In this document: positions 1-6,692 of the stretch, piece by piece
Layout: every line of letters starts with the position of its first letter
How positions within the stretch are numbered: the first letter of the stretch is position 1
NCBI GenBank assembly: GCA_028718465.1
Contig: JAQULX010000015.1
Span: 1-17,170 of the forward strand
DNA: 17,170 nt
Origin: Dehalococcoidales bacterium
GTDB taxonomy: Bacteria; Chloroflexota; Dehalococcoidia; Dehalococcoidales; UBA3254
Direction: 5' to 3'
Notes under the pieces: model-generated
Database searches by the model: none
What the model was told of the DNA's origin: nothing
Seen by the model: only the letters and a program-made list of their open reading frames with translations
Translations under genes and position numbers: made by a program

Positions 1-1439
1 AAGGCGGTGGACTGGAGGATGATCTCTATTATCGCTTCTTTATCGAGCAGACTTGTCTCATAGTTTAACCACTGGTGCCAGGAAGGATTGGAGAGTCCCC
101 GGATATATTCTTCGAGGGTATTATACAGCAGCTTGTAGCCGTATTTTTCCGGGAAATCGAATGCCAGCGATCCCGGATCGAGGACTATGGGACCCATGAT
201 AGGCCCGCCGAGGGGAACGCTGTCCCCCAGCCCTAAAGCCCTGCCCCGCGTGTTCATGATTTGTTCCAGTGAAGAAAGCCTGTCCCACAGCTCCCAGGTC
301 CGGGTGACATTCTCGCGTGTCTCTCCGGCCAGCCCGACGGAGAAGAAGGAGGTCACCGGGATCAGGTGCTGATGGCACAGCTTGACGGTACGCACCAGCG
401 CCTCGGTGGAATAGCGCCTTCCCATCATTCGGCGGACCTCATCTGAACCGGTATCCGGGCAGATATGCAGTGTTACCGGTTTGCCGATCTCCGCAACTCC
501 CCGGATGAACTCTTCACCGGCCGGCGCCAGCAGGTCTAGGGACAGCCGGTCTATATCCGGCTTTTCCCGCCGCAAGACTGCTATTAGCTCCTGCCAGTAT
601 TTCTTCCCGCCCATGCGCGGGTCCTGGTAGAGGCCGACGGACCGGATGCCCTGTTCGCTGAGTTTTTTGATATCTTTGACGATCCTGTCAGGACTCCTGA
701 AAGCGGGTTTACCCCTGCCCAGGCGGGTTTTGTAGGCATGAGCAGAGCCTCCGCAGATGGAGCAGTTGTAGACGCAGCCGCGGCAGACCTCCAGGCTCCA
801 GCGGGGTAACGAGCCAGGGGTAAAGATGGAGGTTTGGGGGGCCAGGAGGTCGAACCGGGTATATTCATATTCGTCCAGGTTCTCATCCGGCGGCATCAAG
901 GGGACTACCCTGATATCGCCGCCATCGGTCCGGTAAGTTAAATTCGGCGTCTCAGCGGTATGCCCGTGCTTTTCCAGAGCCCGCAGAAATTGGAGGAACG
1001 GCTTTTCCGCCTCTCCGCGGATGACGGCATCCACAAACTCGTATTTCCGGATAATCTCCTCATGAAAGCAGGTTGCGGTCAGACCGCCCATAATTACCAG
1101 AGAGCCGGGATGAAATTGCTTGCATAACCGGGCTGTTTCGATGGCTCCCTGAGAATGCTGCTGAAAATGTAAACCGATGGCGAAGACCCGCGCTGAGGTT
1201 TTTTTTAAGTGTTCTTCGGGATCGAACGCCTGGTTGGTTACCATGCGGCTGCCCAGGTTATCTACCAGGACCCTGTAACCGTGCCGGTCGAGATATTCGG
1301 CAATGCTCAGCATACCGATGGGGATTTTATCGAATTGCACCTGCTCGACCGATGTCCCCAGGGCGCCGGTGAAAAAAGGCCTTTTCCGAAAATCATAAAA
1401 AGCCGGCGGATGTATCAATAAAACGTCATAGTCTGCCAT
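1..1439 (-). CDS. B12-binding domain / radical SAM protein, partial (3' end off the window)
   Basis: This is an open frame of 479 codons that continues past the left edge, so the C-terminus is missing. Residues 1-150 form a cobalamin-binding-like Rossmann domain: the start reads MADYDVLLIHPPAF, and a VIMGG strand-turn lies near residue 116. The B12-ligating DxHxxG motif is not evident. The radical SAM cluster motif CxxxCxxC is at Cys222, Cys226 and Cys229 (segment CRGCVYNCSIC), with an extra Cys219. Later segments such as GIRSVGLYQDPRMGG and the SVGLAGETREN turn fit a radical SAM barrel. The layout resembles the uncharacterised Ta0216-type B12/radical SAM family; that family assignment is from memory and tentative. 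The substrate is unknown. The start is ATG, with AAGGAG 13 nt upstream, which is slightly long spacing. It is divergent from the molybdoenzyme operon, and nothing in the sequence shows a functional link. Confidence 0.85.
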   Translation of the reverse strand, partial: MADYDVLLIHPPAFYDFRKRPFFTGALGTSVEQVQFDKIPIGMLSIAEYLDRHGYRVLVDNLGSRMVTNQAFDPEEHLKKTSARVFAIGLHFQQHSQGAIETARLCKQFHPGSLVIMGGLTATCFHEEIIRKYEFVDAVIRGEAEKPFLQFLRALEKHGHTAETPNLTYRTDGGDIRVVPLMPPDENLDEYEYTRFDLLAPQTSIFTPGSLPRWSLEVCRGCVYNCSICGGSAHAYKTRLGRGKPAFRSPDRIVKDIKKLSEQGIRSVGLYQDPRMGGKKYWQELIAVLRREKPDIDRLSLDLLAPAGEEFIRGVAEIGKPVTLHICPDTGSDEVRRMMGRRYSTEALVRTVKLCHQHLIPVTSFFSVGLAGETRENVTRTWELWDRLSSLEQIMNTRGRALGLGDSVPLGGPIMGPIVLDPGSLAFDFPEKYGYKLLYNTLEEYIRGLSNPSWHQWLNYETSLLDKEAIIEIILQSTA

Positions 1440-1546
1440 ATTATAATGTTTGCTCCTTAGATTGACTTCCGTCGAAAGAAGGCATTGGCGTGGGAGTGTT
1501 TCTTAAGGCGGGGCCAGGCAGATTGCCTCTGAAGGATTTCGGGACT

Positions 1547-1576
1547 ATCTTAGCATGGTAATTTTAAATATGTCAA
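1547..1576 (-). promoter_or_regulatory. Promoter for the radical SAM gene
   Basis: On the minus strand, a perfect -35 TTGACA (1576-1571) is followed by an 18-bp spacer and -10 TAAGAT (1552-1547). A TGC directly before the -10 gives an extended -10. Transcription would start near 1540, about 100 nt before the start codon. Confidence 0.6.
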
Positions 1577-1647
1577 CCGGAGGAAGTTTTTTCCTCTCCA
1601 ATTTATACATTCAGTATATACGCAGTAAATATTCTATAAAGAGTATA

Positions 1648-1663
1648 TGTGACCTAAGTCACA
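1648..1663. promoter_or_regulatory. CRP/FNR-family operator
   Basis: The sequence TGTGACCTAAGTCACA has perfect 6-bp inverted arms (TGTGAC/GTCACA) around 4 bp. It matches the CRP consensus TGTGA-N6-TCACA exactly. Its centre (1655.5) lies just upstream of the -35 element of the molybdoenzyme promoter, about 49 bp before the predicted transcription start, where an activator of this family could act. Which regulator and which signal (redox, O2, cAMP, CO, or a substrate) cannot be told from the site. Confidence 0.65.
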
Positions 1664-1669
1664 CAAAAT

Positions 1670-1698
1670 TTGAGTATCAACATACAATGCTATATAAT
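1670..1698 (+). promoter_or_regulatory. Promoter of the molybdoenzyme operon
   Basis: The -35 TTGAGT (1670-1675), a 17-bp spacer and a perfect -10 TATAAT (1693-1698) form a sigma-70/SigA-type promoter. The predicted start near 1705 leaves a 5' leader of about 36 nt ending in the ribosome site GGGAGGAG before the ATG at 1741. Confidence 0.65.
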
Positions 1699-1740
1699 AA
1701 AGTCTAGTCATCAAAACAATATGCTGAAAGGGAGGAGCTA

Positions 1741-4383
1741 ATGGCAGAAAAAAGAGGTGAGCTCAAGGCAAAGGGCATGGCTCAGCCAGATAAAACTGTG
1801 CTAAAGTCAACTGCCCTGGGTGGTATGCATGGCGGCGGCGCGCCGGTCTTTGTGGATGTCAAAGACGGCAAGATCGTCCGTGTCAGACCGTTCCATTATG
1901 ACTGGAAATATGACATGAAATCCTTTAACCCATGGAAATTCGAGCGCAACGGTGTAAAGCTCGAACCTCTTACCAAGACCTGTATTGGGCCCTACTCCTT
2001 AGCTTACAAAAAGAGGACCTATTCTCCTAACCGTATCAAGTATCCTTTAAAGAGGGTGGACTGGGACCCTAAAGGTGAAAGGAATACCCAGAACCGCGGC
2101 AAGAGTAAATTCGTCAGGATCTCCTGGGATGAGGCTGCTAATATTATTGCGGATGAGATCCGCAGAATTCACAAGGAGTATGGGCCTTTAGCCATCATGC
2201 TCCAGGGAGACGGTCACGGCGAATGCAAGACCATTAATACTCCTCACGGTCAGTCCGGTCTGCTGCTGGACAAGATCGGCGGCTTTACCCAGATGGTGAG
2301 AAATCCGGATAGCTGGGAAGGCTGGTATTTCGGCTCCAAACATGTCTGGGGTCAGGGTATTGTCGGTATGATGCATCCTACCGATAATGTAGTCAAAGAC
2401 ATCTCCGAGAACAGTGATATGGTCCTGTTCTGGGGATGCGATCCGGAGACTACTCCCTGGGGCTTTGTCGGTCAGTTTGCTTCGCGCCTGTGCTACTTCT
2501 GGCGTGATGCCGGTATCAAGCAGGTCTACGTTTGTCCGGATGTCAACTACGGCTGCGCGGTGCATGCCGATAAGTGGATTCCGGTCCTGCCCAACACTGA
2601 TGCCGCTATGCAGCTGGCTATCATCTATACCTGGATAAAAGAGGGCACTTACGATAAGAAGTATGTCGAAACTCACACTGTCGGCTTCGACAAGATAGTA
2701 GATTATGTGCTTGGCAAAGATGAAGATGGCGTTCCCAAGACTCCGGAATGGGCTACCAAAAAATGCGGTGTACCCGAATGGACCATCAAAGCACTGGCCC
2801 GGGATTGGGCGAAGAAGGCGGTCTCTATCTCCCATTACTTCGGCGGCTCCTATGTACGCGGTCCTTACTCTCATGAGCCTGCCCGTCTGGAGTGCGTTCT
2901 TCTGGCCATGCAGGGCCTGGGCGGCCCCGGTAAATGGCAGACTCAGATTACTTACGGAGGCATGCCCCGCGCCAAGGGCATCAAGACTACCCGCTTCTTC
3001 AACCCCGTGCTCGGTGAGCGCCTGATCAAACCCACCCGCTCTACTGTGGCTGCCTGGGGTAAACAGCTTATCCCGAAGACCCTGGTACATAAGGCCATCC
3101 AGCTCGGTTCCTTATCTTACTACGGCAGCGGCGCTATTGAGGCCTCCGTGGAAGACCAGTTTGTGAAATATAATTACCCCATTGCCAAGGAAGACGGCGG
3201 CACCGAAATCCACATGCTGTGGTGTGATAACCCCTGCCGGACTACCTGTTGGAACTGCGGTAACGAGACTATTGAGGCTTATCGCAGCCCCAAGATCGAA
3301 ACTATTGTGATACAGCACCCCTGGCTGGAAAACGATTCACTCTATTCCGATATCATCCTCCCCACCAATACTCAAATGGAAGTGGATGATATTGTGACTC
3401 ATACCCGACAGGGTGTCCAGTTCCAGCATATCGCTATCCAGAATAAAGCTGTTGAACCCATCGGCGAGTCCAAGAGCGATTTTGAAGCTGTCATGGAAGT
3501 AGCCAAGAAGATGGGTAAATATGAAGAAATTACCCAGGGCCAGACCACTCAGGACCTTCAGAAGCTGGTCTTCACGAACATGGGCTGCGACGATTTCCTG
3601 TCCTGGGATGATTTCAAAGATAAACAGTACTTCGTCTTCCCCATTGCCGAGGACTGGGAAAATGATCTGGAGAAATCTCTCTGGAGAAAATTCTACGAGG
3701 ACCCGGACAATAATCCCATCCCCACTCCCACCGGGAAAATGGAGCTATACTCCGAGCCGCTGGCCGAGAACTTCCCCGATGATAAAGAGAGACCTCCCTT
3801 TCCTCAGTGGGTCGAGAAGTCCGAAATGCACGATGAGAGACTGAGCGGCTCTCGCGCCAAGATGTTCCCCCTGCTGATAGTAGCCAATCATCCCAGATGG
3901 CGGACTCATGCTCAGGCTGACGATATTCCCTGGACCCGTGAGGCGCTTACCTGCAAAGTCAAAGGCTGGGACGGATACTGGTATGAGCCTATCTGGGTTA
4001 ACCCGAAAGACGCTGAGAAGCGAGGGATTAAGACCGGCGACATTATCAAGGTCTTCAACGAGAGAGGAGTCGTTCTCGGAGGTGCGCTGGTATGGGAGAG
4101 AATCATGCCCGGCGTCACTTACATGGACCATGGCGCCAGATGCGATGCCATTCTTCCCGGAAAGATCGACCGGGGCGGCGCTATCGACCTGATTTCACCG
4201 GATTGGGTTATTTCCAAGAACTGCGTTGGTGAGGCTACCAGTGGTTTCCTGGTGGATGTCCAGAAAGTAACTCAGGCTGAAATGGAAGAGTGGAAAAAGC
4301 TCTATCCCGATGCCTGGGAGAGAGAATATCACCCGGCATCCGGCCTGCGCTTCAATGCCTGGGTAGAGGATGGAGGAAAATAA
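1741..4383 (+). CDS. Molybdopterin oxidoreductase, transhydroxylase / catechol dehydroxylase-like large subunit
   Basis: This 880-residue catalytic subunit belongs to the DMSO reductase family and should bind Mo-bis-MGD. Its architecture matches the pyrogallol-phloroglucinol transhydroxylase large subunit (about 875 residues). The N-terminal Cys cluster motif of most family members is missing: the region reads STALGGMHGG at residues 23-32 and runs straight into PVFVDVKDGKIVRVRP, so no Fe-S cluster is expected in this subunit. Ser191, in the D-S-W triplet of NPDSWEGW (residues 188-195), is the expected Mo ligand, and His159 probably corresponds to the active-site His of the transhydroxylase. 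The C-terminal cap domain begins near residue 708 and includes IWVNPKDAEKRGIKTGD. There is no Tat or Sec signal, so it is predicted to be cytoplasmic. It has a strong GGGAGGAG ribosome site. The stop overlaps the next start (TAATG), so the two subunits are translationally coupled. The family assignment is firm; the substrate is not known. Confidence 0.93.
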   Translation: MAEKRGELKAKGMAQPDKTVLKSTALGGMHGGGAPVFVDVKDGKIVRVRPFHYDWKYDMKSFNPWKFERNGVKLEPLTKTCIGPYSLAYKKRTYSPNRIKYPLKRVDWDPKGERNTQNRGKSKFVRISWDEAANIIADEIRRIHKEYGPLAIMLQGDGHGECKTINTPHGQSGLLLDKIGGFTQMVRNPDSWEGWYFGSKHVWGQGIVGMMHPTDNVVKDISENSDMVLFWGCDPETTPWGFVGQFASRLCYFWRDAGIKQVYVCPDVNYGCAVHADKWIPVLPNTDAAMQLAIIYTWIKEGTYDKKYVETHTVGFDKIVDYVLGKDEDGVPKTPEWATKKCGVPEWTIKALARDWAKKAVSISHYFGGSYVRGPYSHEPARLECVLLAMQGLGGPGKWQTQITYGGMPRAKGIKTTRFFNPVLGERLIKPTRSTVAAWGKQLIPKTLVHKAIQLGSLSYYGSGAIEASVEDQFVKYNYPIAKEDGGTEIHMLWCDNPCRTTCWNCGNETIEAYRSPKIETIVIQHPWLENDSLYSDIILPTNTQMEVDDIVTHTRQGVQFQHIAIQNKAVEPIGESKSDFEAVMEVAKKMGKYEEITQGQTTQDLQKLVFTNMGCDDFLSWDDFKDKQYFVFPIAEDWENDLEKSLWRKFYEDPDNNPIPTPTGKMELYSEPLAENFPDDKERPPFPQWVEKSEMHDERLSGSRAKMFPLLIVANHPRWRTHAQADDIPWTREALTCKVKGWDGYWYEPIWVNPKDAEKRGIKTGDIIKVFNERGVVLGGALVWERIMPGVTYMDHGARCDAILPGKIDRGGAIDLISPDWVISKNCVGEATSGFLVDVQKVTQAEMEEWKKLYPDAWEREYHPASGLRFNAWVEDGGK

Positions 4384-5195
4384 TGAAAGTATTTGTACAT
4401 GATAGTTCATATTGCAACGGCTGTTATAACTGCCAGATCGCCTGTAAGGATGAGCATGTAGCCAATGACTGGACGCCCTATGCCAAACCCCAGCCGGAAA
4501 TCGGCCAGTTCTGGCTGAAACTGACTGAAACCGTTAGAGGGCAGGTTCCCAGAGTGAAAGTAGCCTATTATCCGGTTCTCTGCAATCACTGCCAGGATGC
4601 CCCCTGCATGGATGCCTGTAAAATCGAAGGCGCGATCTACCGCCGGGCTGACGGACTGGTAATTATTGACCCGGTCAAATGCACCGGCTGTAGAAACTGC
4701 GTGGATTCCTGTCCTTACGGCGTCATATACTTCAATGAAGACCTTAACATCGCTCAGAAATGCACCGGATGTGCTCATCTGCTGGATAACGGCTGGAAGG
4801 AACCCCGCTGCGTGGATGCTTGCCCGACTCTGGCTTTAAAGTTCATGGAAGAGTCCGAAGCCAAAAAATATGTTGAGCAGGCTGAGTTTTTGAAACCTGA
4901 GAGGGTTTCCGAAGACAAACCCAATGTTTATTACCTGAACCTGCCCAAGAGATTCGTGGCTGGTACAGTGTATGACCCGGTTGAGAAAGAAGTCATCATC
5001 GGCGCCAAAGTCACCCTGACGGAAGCCGGCAGCAACAAGTCCTATACCGCCGAGACCGACAGCTATGGCGATTTTGAGTTTGAGAAGCTCCCGGTTGGCG
5101 ACTTCAATCTGGCGATTGTTCAGGGAAGTAAAACCAAAGAAATCAAGGTCAATACTGCTAAGGATGTCTCTTTAGGCGATATTCCCTTAACTTAG
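4383..5195 (+). CDS. Iron-sulfur subunit with C-terminal Cna-B/transthyretin-like domain
   Basis: This 270-residue electron-transfer subunit partners the molybdoenzyme just upstream. Four Cys quartets are visible: Cys11/14/17/21, Cys67/70/75/79, Cys100/103/106/110 and Cys127/130/143/147, enough for four [4Fe-4S] clusters of DmsB/HybA type. After about residue 190 comes a beta-rich domain (GTVYDPVEKEVIIGAKVTL, then ETDSYGDFEFEKLPVGDF) of the carboxypeptidase-regulatory / Cna-B type. That fusion is characteristic of the transhydroxylase small subunit. From memory, the Pelobacter small subunit keeps only three clusters, so the complete set here is notable. The start chosen is the ATG at 4383, overlapping the upstream stop and preceded by GGAGG; an in-frame ATG at 4290 lies inside the large-subunit gene and is not needed. 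No membrane anchor gene follows. Confidence 0.93.
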   Translation: MKVFVHDSSYCNGCYNCQIACKDEHVANDWTPYAKPQPEIGQFWLKLTETVRGQVPRVKVAYYPVLCNHCQDAPCMDACKIEGAIYRRADGLVIIDPVKCTGCRNCVDSCPYGVIYFNEDLNIAQKCTGCAHLLDNGWKEPRCVDACPTLALKFMEESEAKKYVEQAEFLKPERVSEDKPNVYYLNLPKRFVAGTVYDPVEKEVIIGAKVTLTEAGSNKSYTAETDSYGDFEFEKLPVGDFNLAIVQGSKTKEIKVNTAKDVSLGDIPLT

Positions 5196-5217
5196 TTCAC
5201 AACCGGAAATGACATAG

Positions 5218-5257
5218 AAAAAAGGCGAGCCTTTGTTAAGAGGTCTCGCCTTTTTTT
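5218..5257 (+). terminator. Intrinsic terminator of the molybdoenzyme operon
   Basis: GGCGAG (5224-5229) pairs with CTCGCC (5245-5250). The stem is extended by the preceding A-run against a run of seven T (5251-5257). It lies 22 nt after the stop of the iron-sulfur subunit, so the molbindin gene beyond it must have its own promoter or rely on readthrough. Confidence 0.9.
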
Positions 5258-5355
5258 CGTTTAAACGGCAGAGTAACAGTCTGCATCGGGCGACTTCAGC
5301 CTGTTGATGTGCTTACCGGGCTGTTCTCATTACCAATGAGGCAACCGAAATTTAA

Positions 5356-5361
5356 TATAAT
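5356..5361 (+). promoter_or_regulatory. Possible -10 element for the molbindin gene
   Basis: A TATAAT sits in an AT-rich run after the terminator and 42 bp before the molbindin start. No convincing -35 is seen at the usual distance. The gene has a strong GAGGAGG ribosome site. Confidence 0.4.
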
Positions 5362-5403
5362 ATAAGCGTAAGCTGTTAAAGCAACTGATCGAGGAGGCGT
5401 ATT

Positions 5404-5613
5404 ATGAGAATCAGCGCGCGTAATGTCTTAAAAGGCAAAGTGGTCCGGGTAACACCCGGTGCGGTGAATTCGGAAATAGTCCTGGAGTTGCCTGGGGGCG
5501 CCCAGGTAGTTTCTATTATTACCAAGGAGTCAACGGAAAAGCTGGGCCTGGCCGAAGGTAAGGAAGCTTATGCCATTATCAAGGCTTCCAACGTGATGAT
5601 AGGGGTTGATTAA
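5404..5613 (+). CDS. Molbindin: single TOBE (Mop) domain molybdate-binding protein
   Basis: This 69-residue protein consists almost entirely of one Mop/TOBE domain, beginning MRISARNVLKGKVVRVTPGA and continuing through VNSEIVLELPGG, ITKESTEKLGL and AYAIIKASNVMIGVD. These are the classic landmarks of molbindins, which assemble into oligomers that bind molybdate or tungstate and buffer it in the cytoplasm. The length (about 68-70 residues) is typical. GAGGAGG lies 7 nt before the ATG. Its place directly after a molybdenum enzyme supports a role in supplying or storing Mo for that enzyme, although it is separated from it by a terminator. After the stop, a GCCGG/CCGGC inverted repeat (5617-5638) lacks a T-run. 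Confidence 0.92.
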   Translation: MRISARNVLKGKVVRVTPGAVNSEIVLELPGGAQVVSIITKESTEKLGLAEGKEAYAIIKASNVMIGVD

Positions 5614-5722
5614 CAGGCCGGGTCGATTATTCTCCGGCTAACCCCTTATCCTTCAGTTTGGGTCTTAGAAGGCGGGTTATCCCGGAATATATCGTTGACT
5701 TTGCTGTTTAGTATTGTGACCT

Positions 5723-6568
5723 TTACAAAGGTTGCCAGAGATGCACATCATCCTCTTTGACTATCCGGCCGATAGCCGGAAACGGGAAGTGGCTGGCGAA
5801 AATCAGGGCGTTAGTCGATACCGCTCTATGTAGAATTTGTTTCCGGGTCTCGGCAGCCTGCTCAGGGTCCAAATCAAGCGATGAGCTCCAGTCAGGCCGG
5901 GCCAACTGTAAAACGTTATGGAAAATATCTGCAACGAAGATTAGCTGTTCGGTACCGGAGGAAACCAATAGGGCGGCCTGACCGGGAGTATGCCCCGGGG
6001 CATCGATATATTGAAAGCCCGGTATAATGTCCATTCCGGAATTAGCCACGGAGACCCGGTCTTTAAGGGTCAGGAGATTCTTGCGTACACATTCAAGCAT
6101 TTCCTGTCTCATGCCGTCATTAAACTGCTTTAATTCCGGTCCGGAAGCCCAGAAGTCCCACTCTTTTTTATTTATCACGTGGCGGGCGGACGGGAAATTG
6201 GGTTGAAGCCGGGAATCGACATTGCCGCCGATATGGTCGGGGTGGCCGTGGGAAAGGATAACCGTGTCAATATCCCGGCAGGACACTCCGGCAGCTTGCA
6301 GGTTGGGAATCAGCATTCCTGCATTCGGCCGCAGCCCGGTCTGGAAGCCGGTATCCATAAGAACGGTATTTCGTCCGGTCTTGACCACCAGGGAGGTTAT
6401 TTCGAAACGGCTTGCCAGTGGAATCCGGTACTGATCAGCCAGGTTTTGAATATCAGCAGTCGGTATATTGGGAAAAAAGTCGGTCAATTGCATTGGATCG
6501 ACGGTATCCAATACCGCCAGACATTCGAAGCTGCCAAGTCGAAAGCGAAAACTATTTTGAGAGATCAC
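5723..6568 (-). CDS. Metallo-beta-lactamase-fold hydrolase
   Basis: This is a 281-residue MBL-fold enzyme with a probable dinuclear metal site. Ligands visible are HGHPDH at residues 107-112, His193 in APGHTPG, Asp214 in FVADIFHN and His260 in ASHFPFPAIGRI. The last segment and the general layout recall the methyl parathion hydrolase / lactonase-like branch. The true substrate is unknown, and the family includes many promiscuous hydrolases. No signal peptide is seen. The start chosen is GTG at 6568, because AAGGAGG sits 5 nt upstream of it. An ATG 16 codons earlier (6616) would place that Shine-Dalgarno sequence inside the coding region and adds a polar stretch absent from the fold. It is convergent with the molbindin gene and lies 124 nt downstream of the MATE gene. 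Confidence 0.88.
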   Translation of the reverse strand: MISQNSFRFRLGSFECLAVLDTVDPMQLTDFFPNIPTADIQNLADQYRIPLASRFEITSLVVKTGRNTVLMDTGFQTGLRPNAGMLIPNLQAAGVSCRDIDTVILSHGHPDHIGGNVDSRLQPNFPSARHVINKKEWDFWASGPELKQFNDGMRQEMLECVRKNLLTLKDRVSVANSGMDIIPGFQYIDAPGHTPGQAALLVSSGTEQLIFVADIFHNVLQLARPDWSSSLDLDPEQAAETRKQILHRAVSTNALIFASHFPFPAIGRIVKEDDVHLWQPL

Positions 6569-6645
6569 GGTCTCCTCCTTATTATTGCTTGAGATTCTCA
6601 ACCGGTCTTCCGGCAAGGGATTCCGGACTATTGGCTGATTATTTT

Positions 6646-6654
6646 ATTGTACCA
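6646..6654 (-). promoter_or_regulatory. Possible extended -10 promoter for the MBL hydrolase gene
   Basis: On the minus strand TGG-TACAAT (6654-6646) forms an extended -10 element. No clear -35 is visible; the region where it would lie is occupied by the palindrome at 6673-6690. It would give a leader of about 70 nt. Confidence 0.35.
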
Positions 6655-6672
6655 TAACCCTTGTTTGATTCA

Positions 6673-6690
6673 CCGGTGTAATTACGCCGG
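6673..6690. promoter_or_regulatory. Near-perfect 18-bp palindrome between MATE and MBL genes
   Basis: CCGGTGTAATTACGCCGG is symmetric except for one position pair. It begins 2 bp after the MATE stop codon and covers the -35 region of the putative MBL promoter, about 41 bp upstream of the predicted start. It may be an operator, or a hairpin at the 3' end of the MATE transcript; there is no T-run. Confidence 0.35.
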
Positions 6691-6692
6691 GA

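Larger units (their letters stand above)
1440..1740. other. Divergent intergenic control region
   Basis: This 301-bp gap separates the radical SAM gene (minus) from the molybdoenzyme operon (plus). It carries a minus-strand promoter at 1547-1576, a small hairpin (GAGGAA 1580-1585 with TTCCTC 1591-1596), a CRP/FNR-type palindrome at 1648-1663 and a plus-strand promoter at 1670-1698. The roughly 100-nt leader of the radical SAM gene (1440-1540) has no recognisable riboswitch core, although a short AGGCA/TGCCT hairpin is present around 1516-1528. Confidence 0.7.

Noticed and set aside
584..886. A 100-codon minus-strand frame inside the radical SAM gene
   Set aside because: It is out of frame with the CxxxCxxC-containing protein that runs from 1439 to the edge without a stop.
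1440..1545. Possible cobalamin riboswitch before the B12/radical SAM gene
   Set aside because: No B12-box-like segment is recognisable in the leader; only a short AGGCA/TGCCT hairpin is seen.
2188..3090. A 300-codon open frame on the minus strand opposite the molybdoenzyme large subunit
   Set aside because: The plus-strand protein is clearly homologous to a known family over its whole length; the opposite frame has no recognisable domain and no ribosome site.
5260..5403. Possible molybdenum cofactor riboswitch before the molbindin gene
   Set aside because: The location is suggestive, but I could not trace the conserved stems or the core motif by eye; a covariance model search would be needed.
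5614..5722. Possible bidirectional terminator between molbindin and MBL genes
   Set aside because: The GCCGG/CCGGC repeat has a long loop and no T-run in either direction.
6179..6592. A 137-codon plus-strand frame opposite the MBL hydrolase gene
   Set aside because: The minus-strand MBL metal-binding motifs are intact; the plus-strand frame is a shadow.
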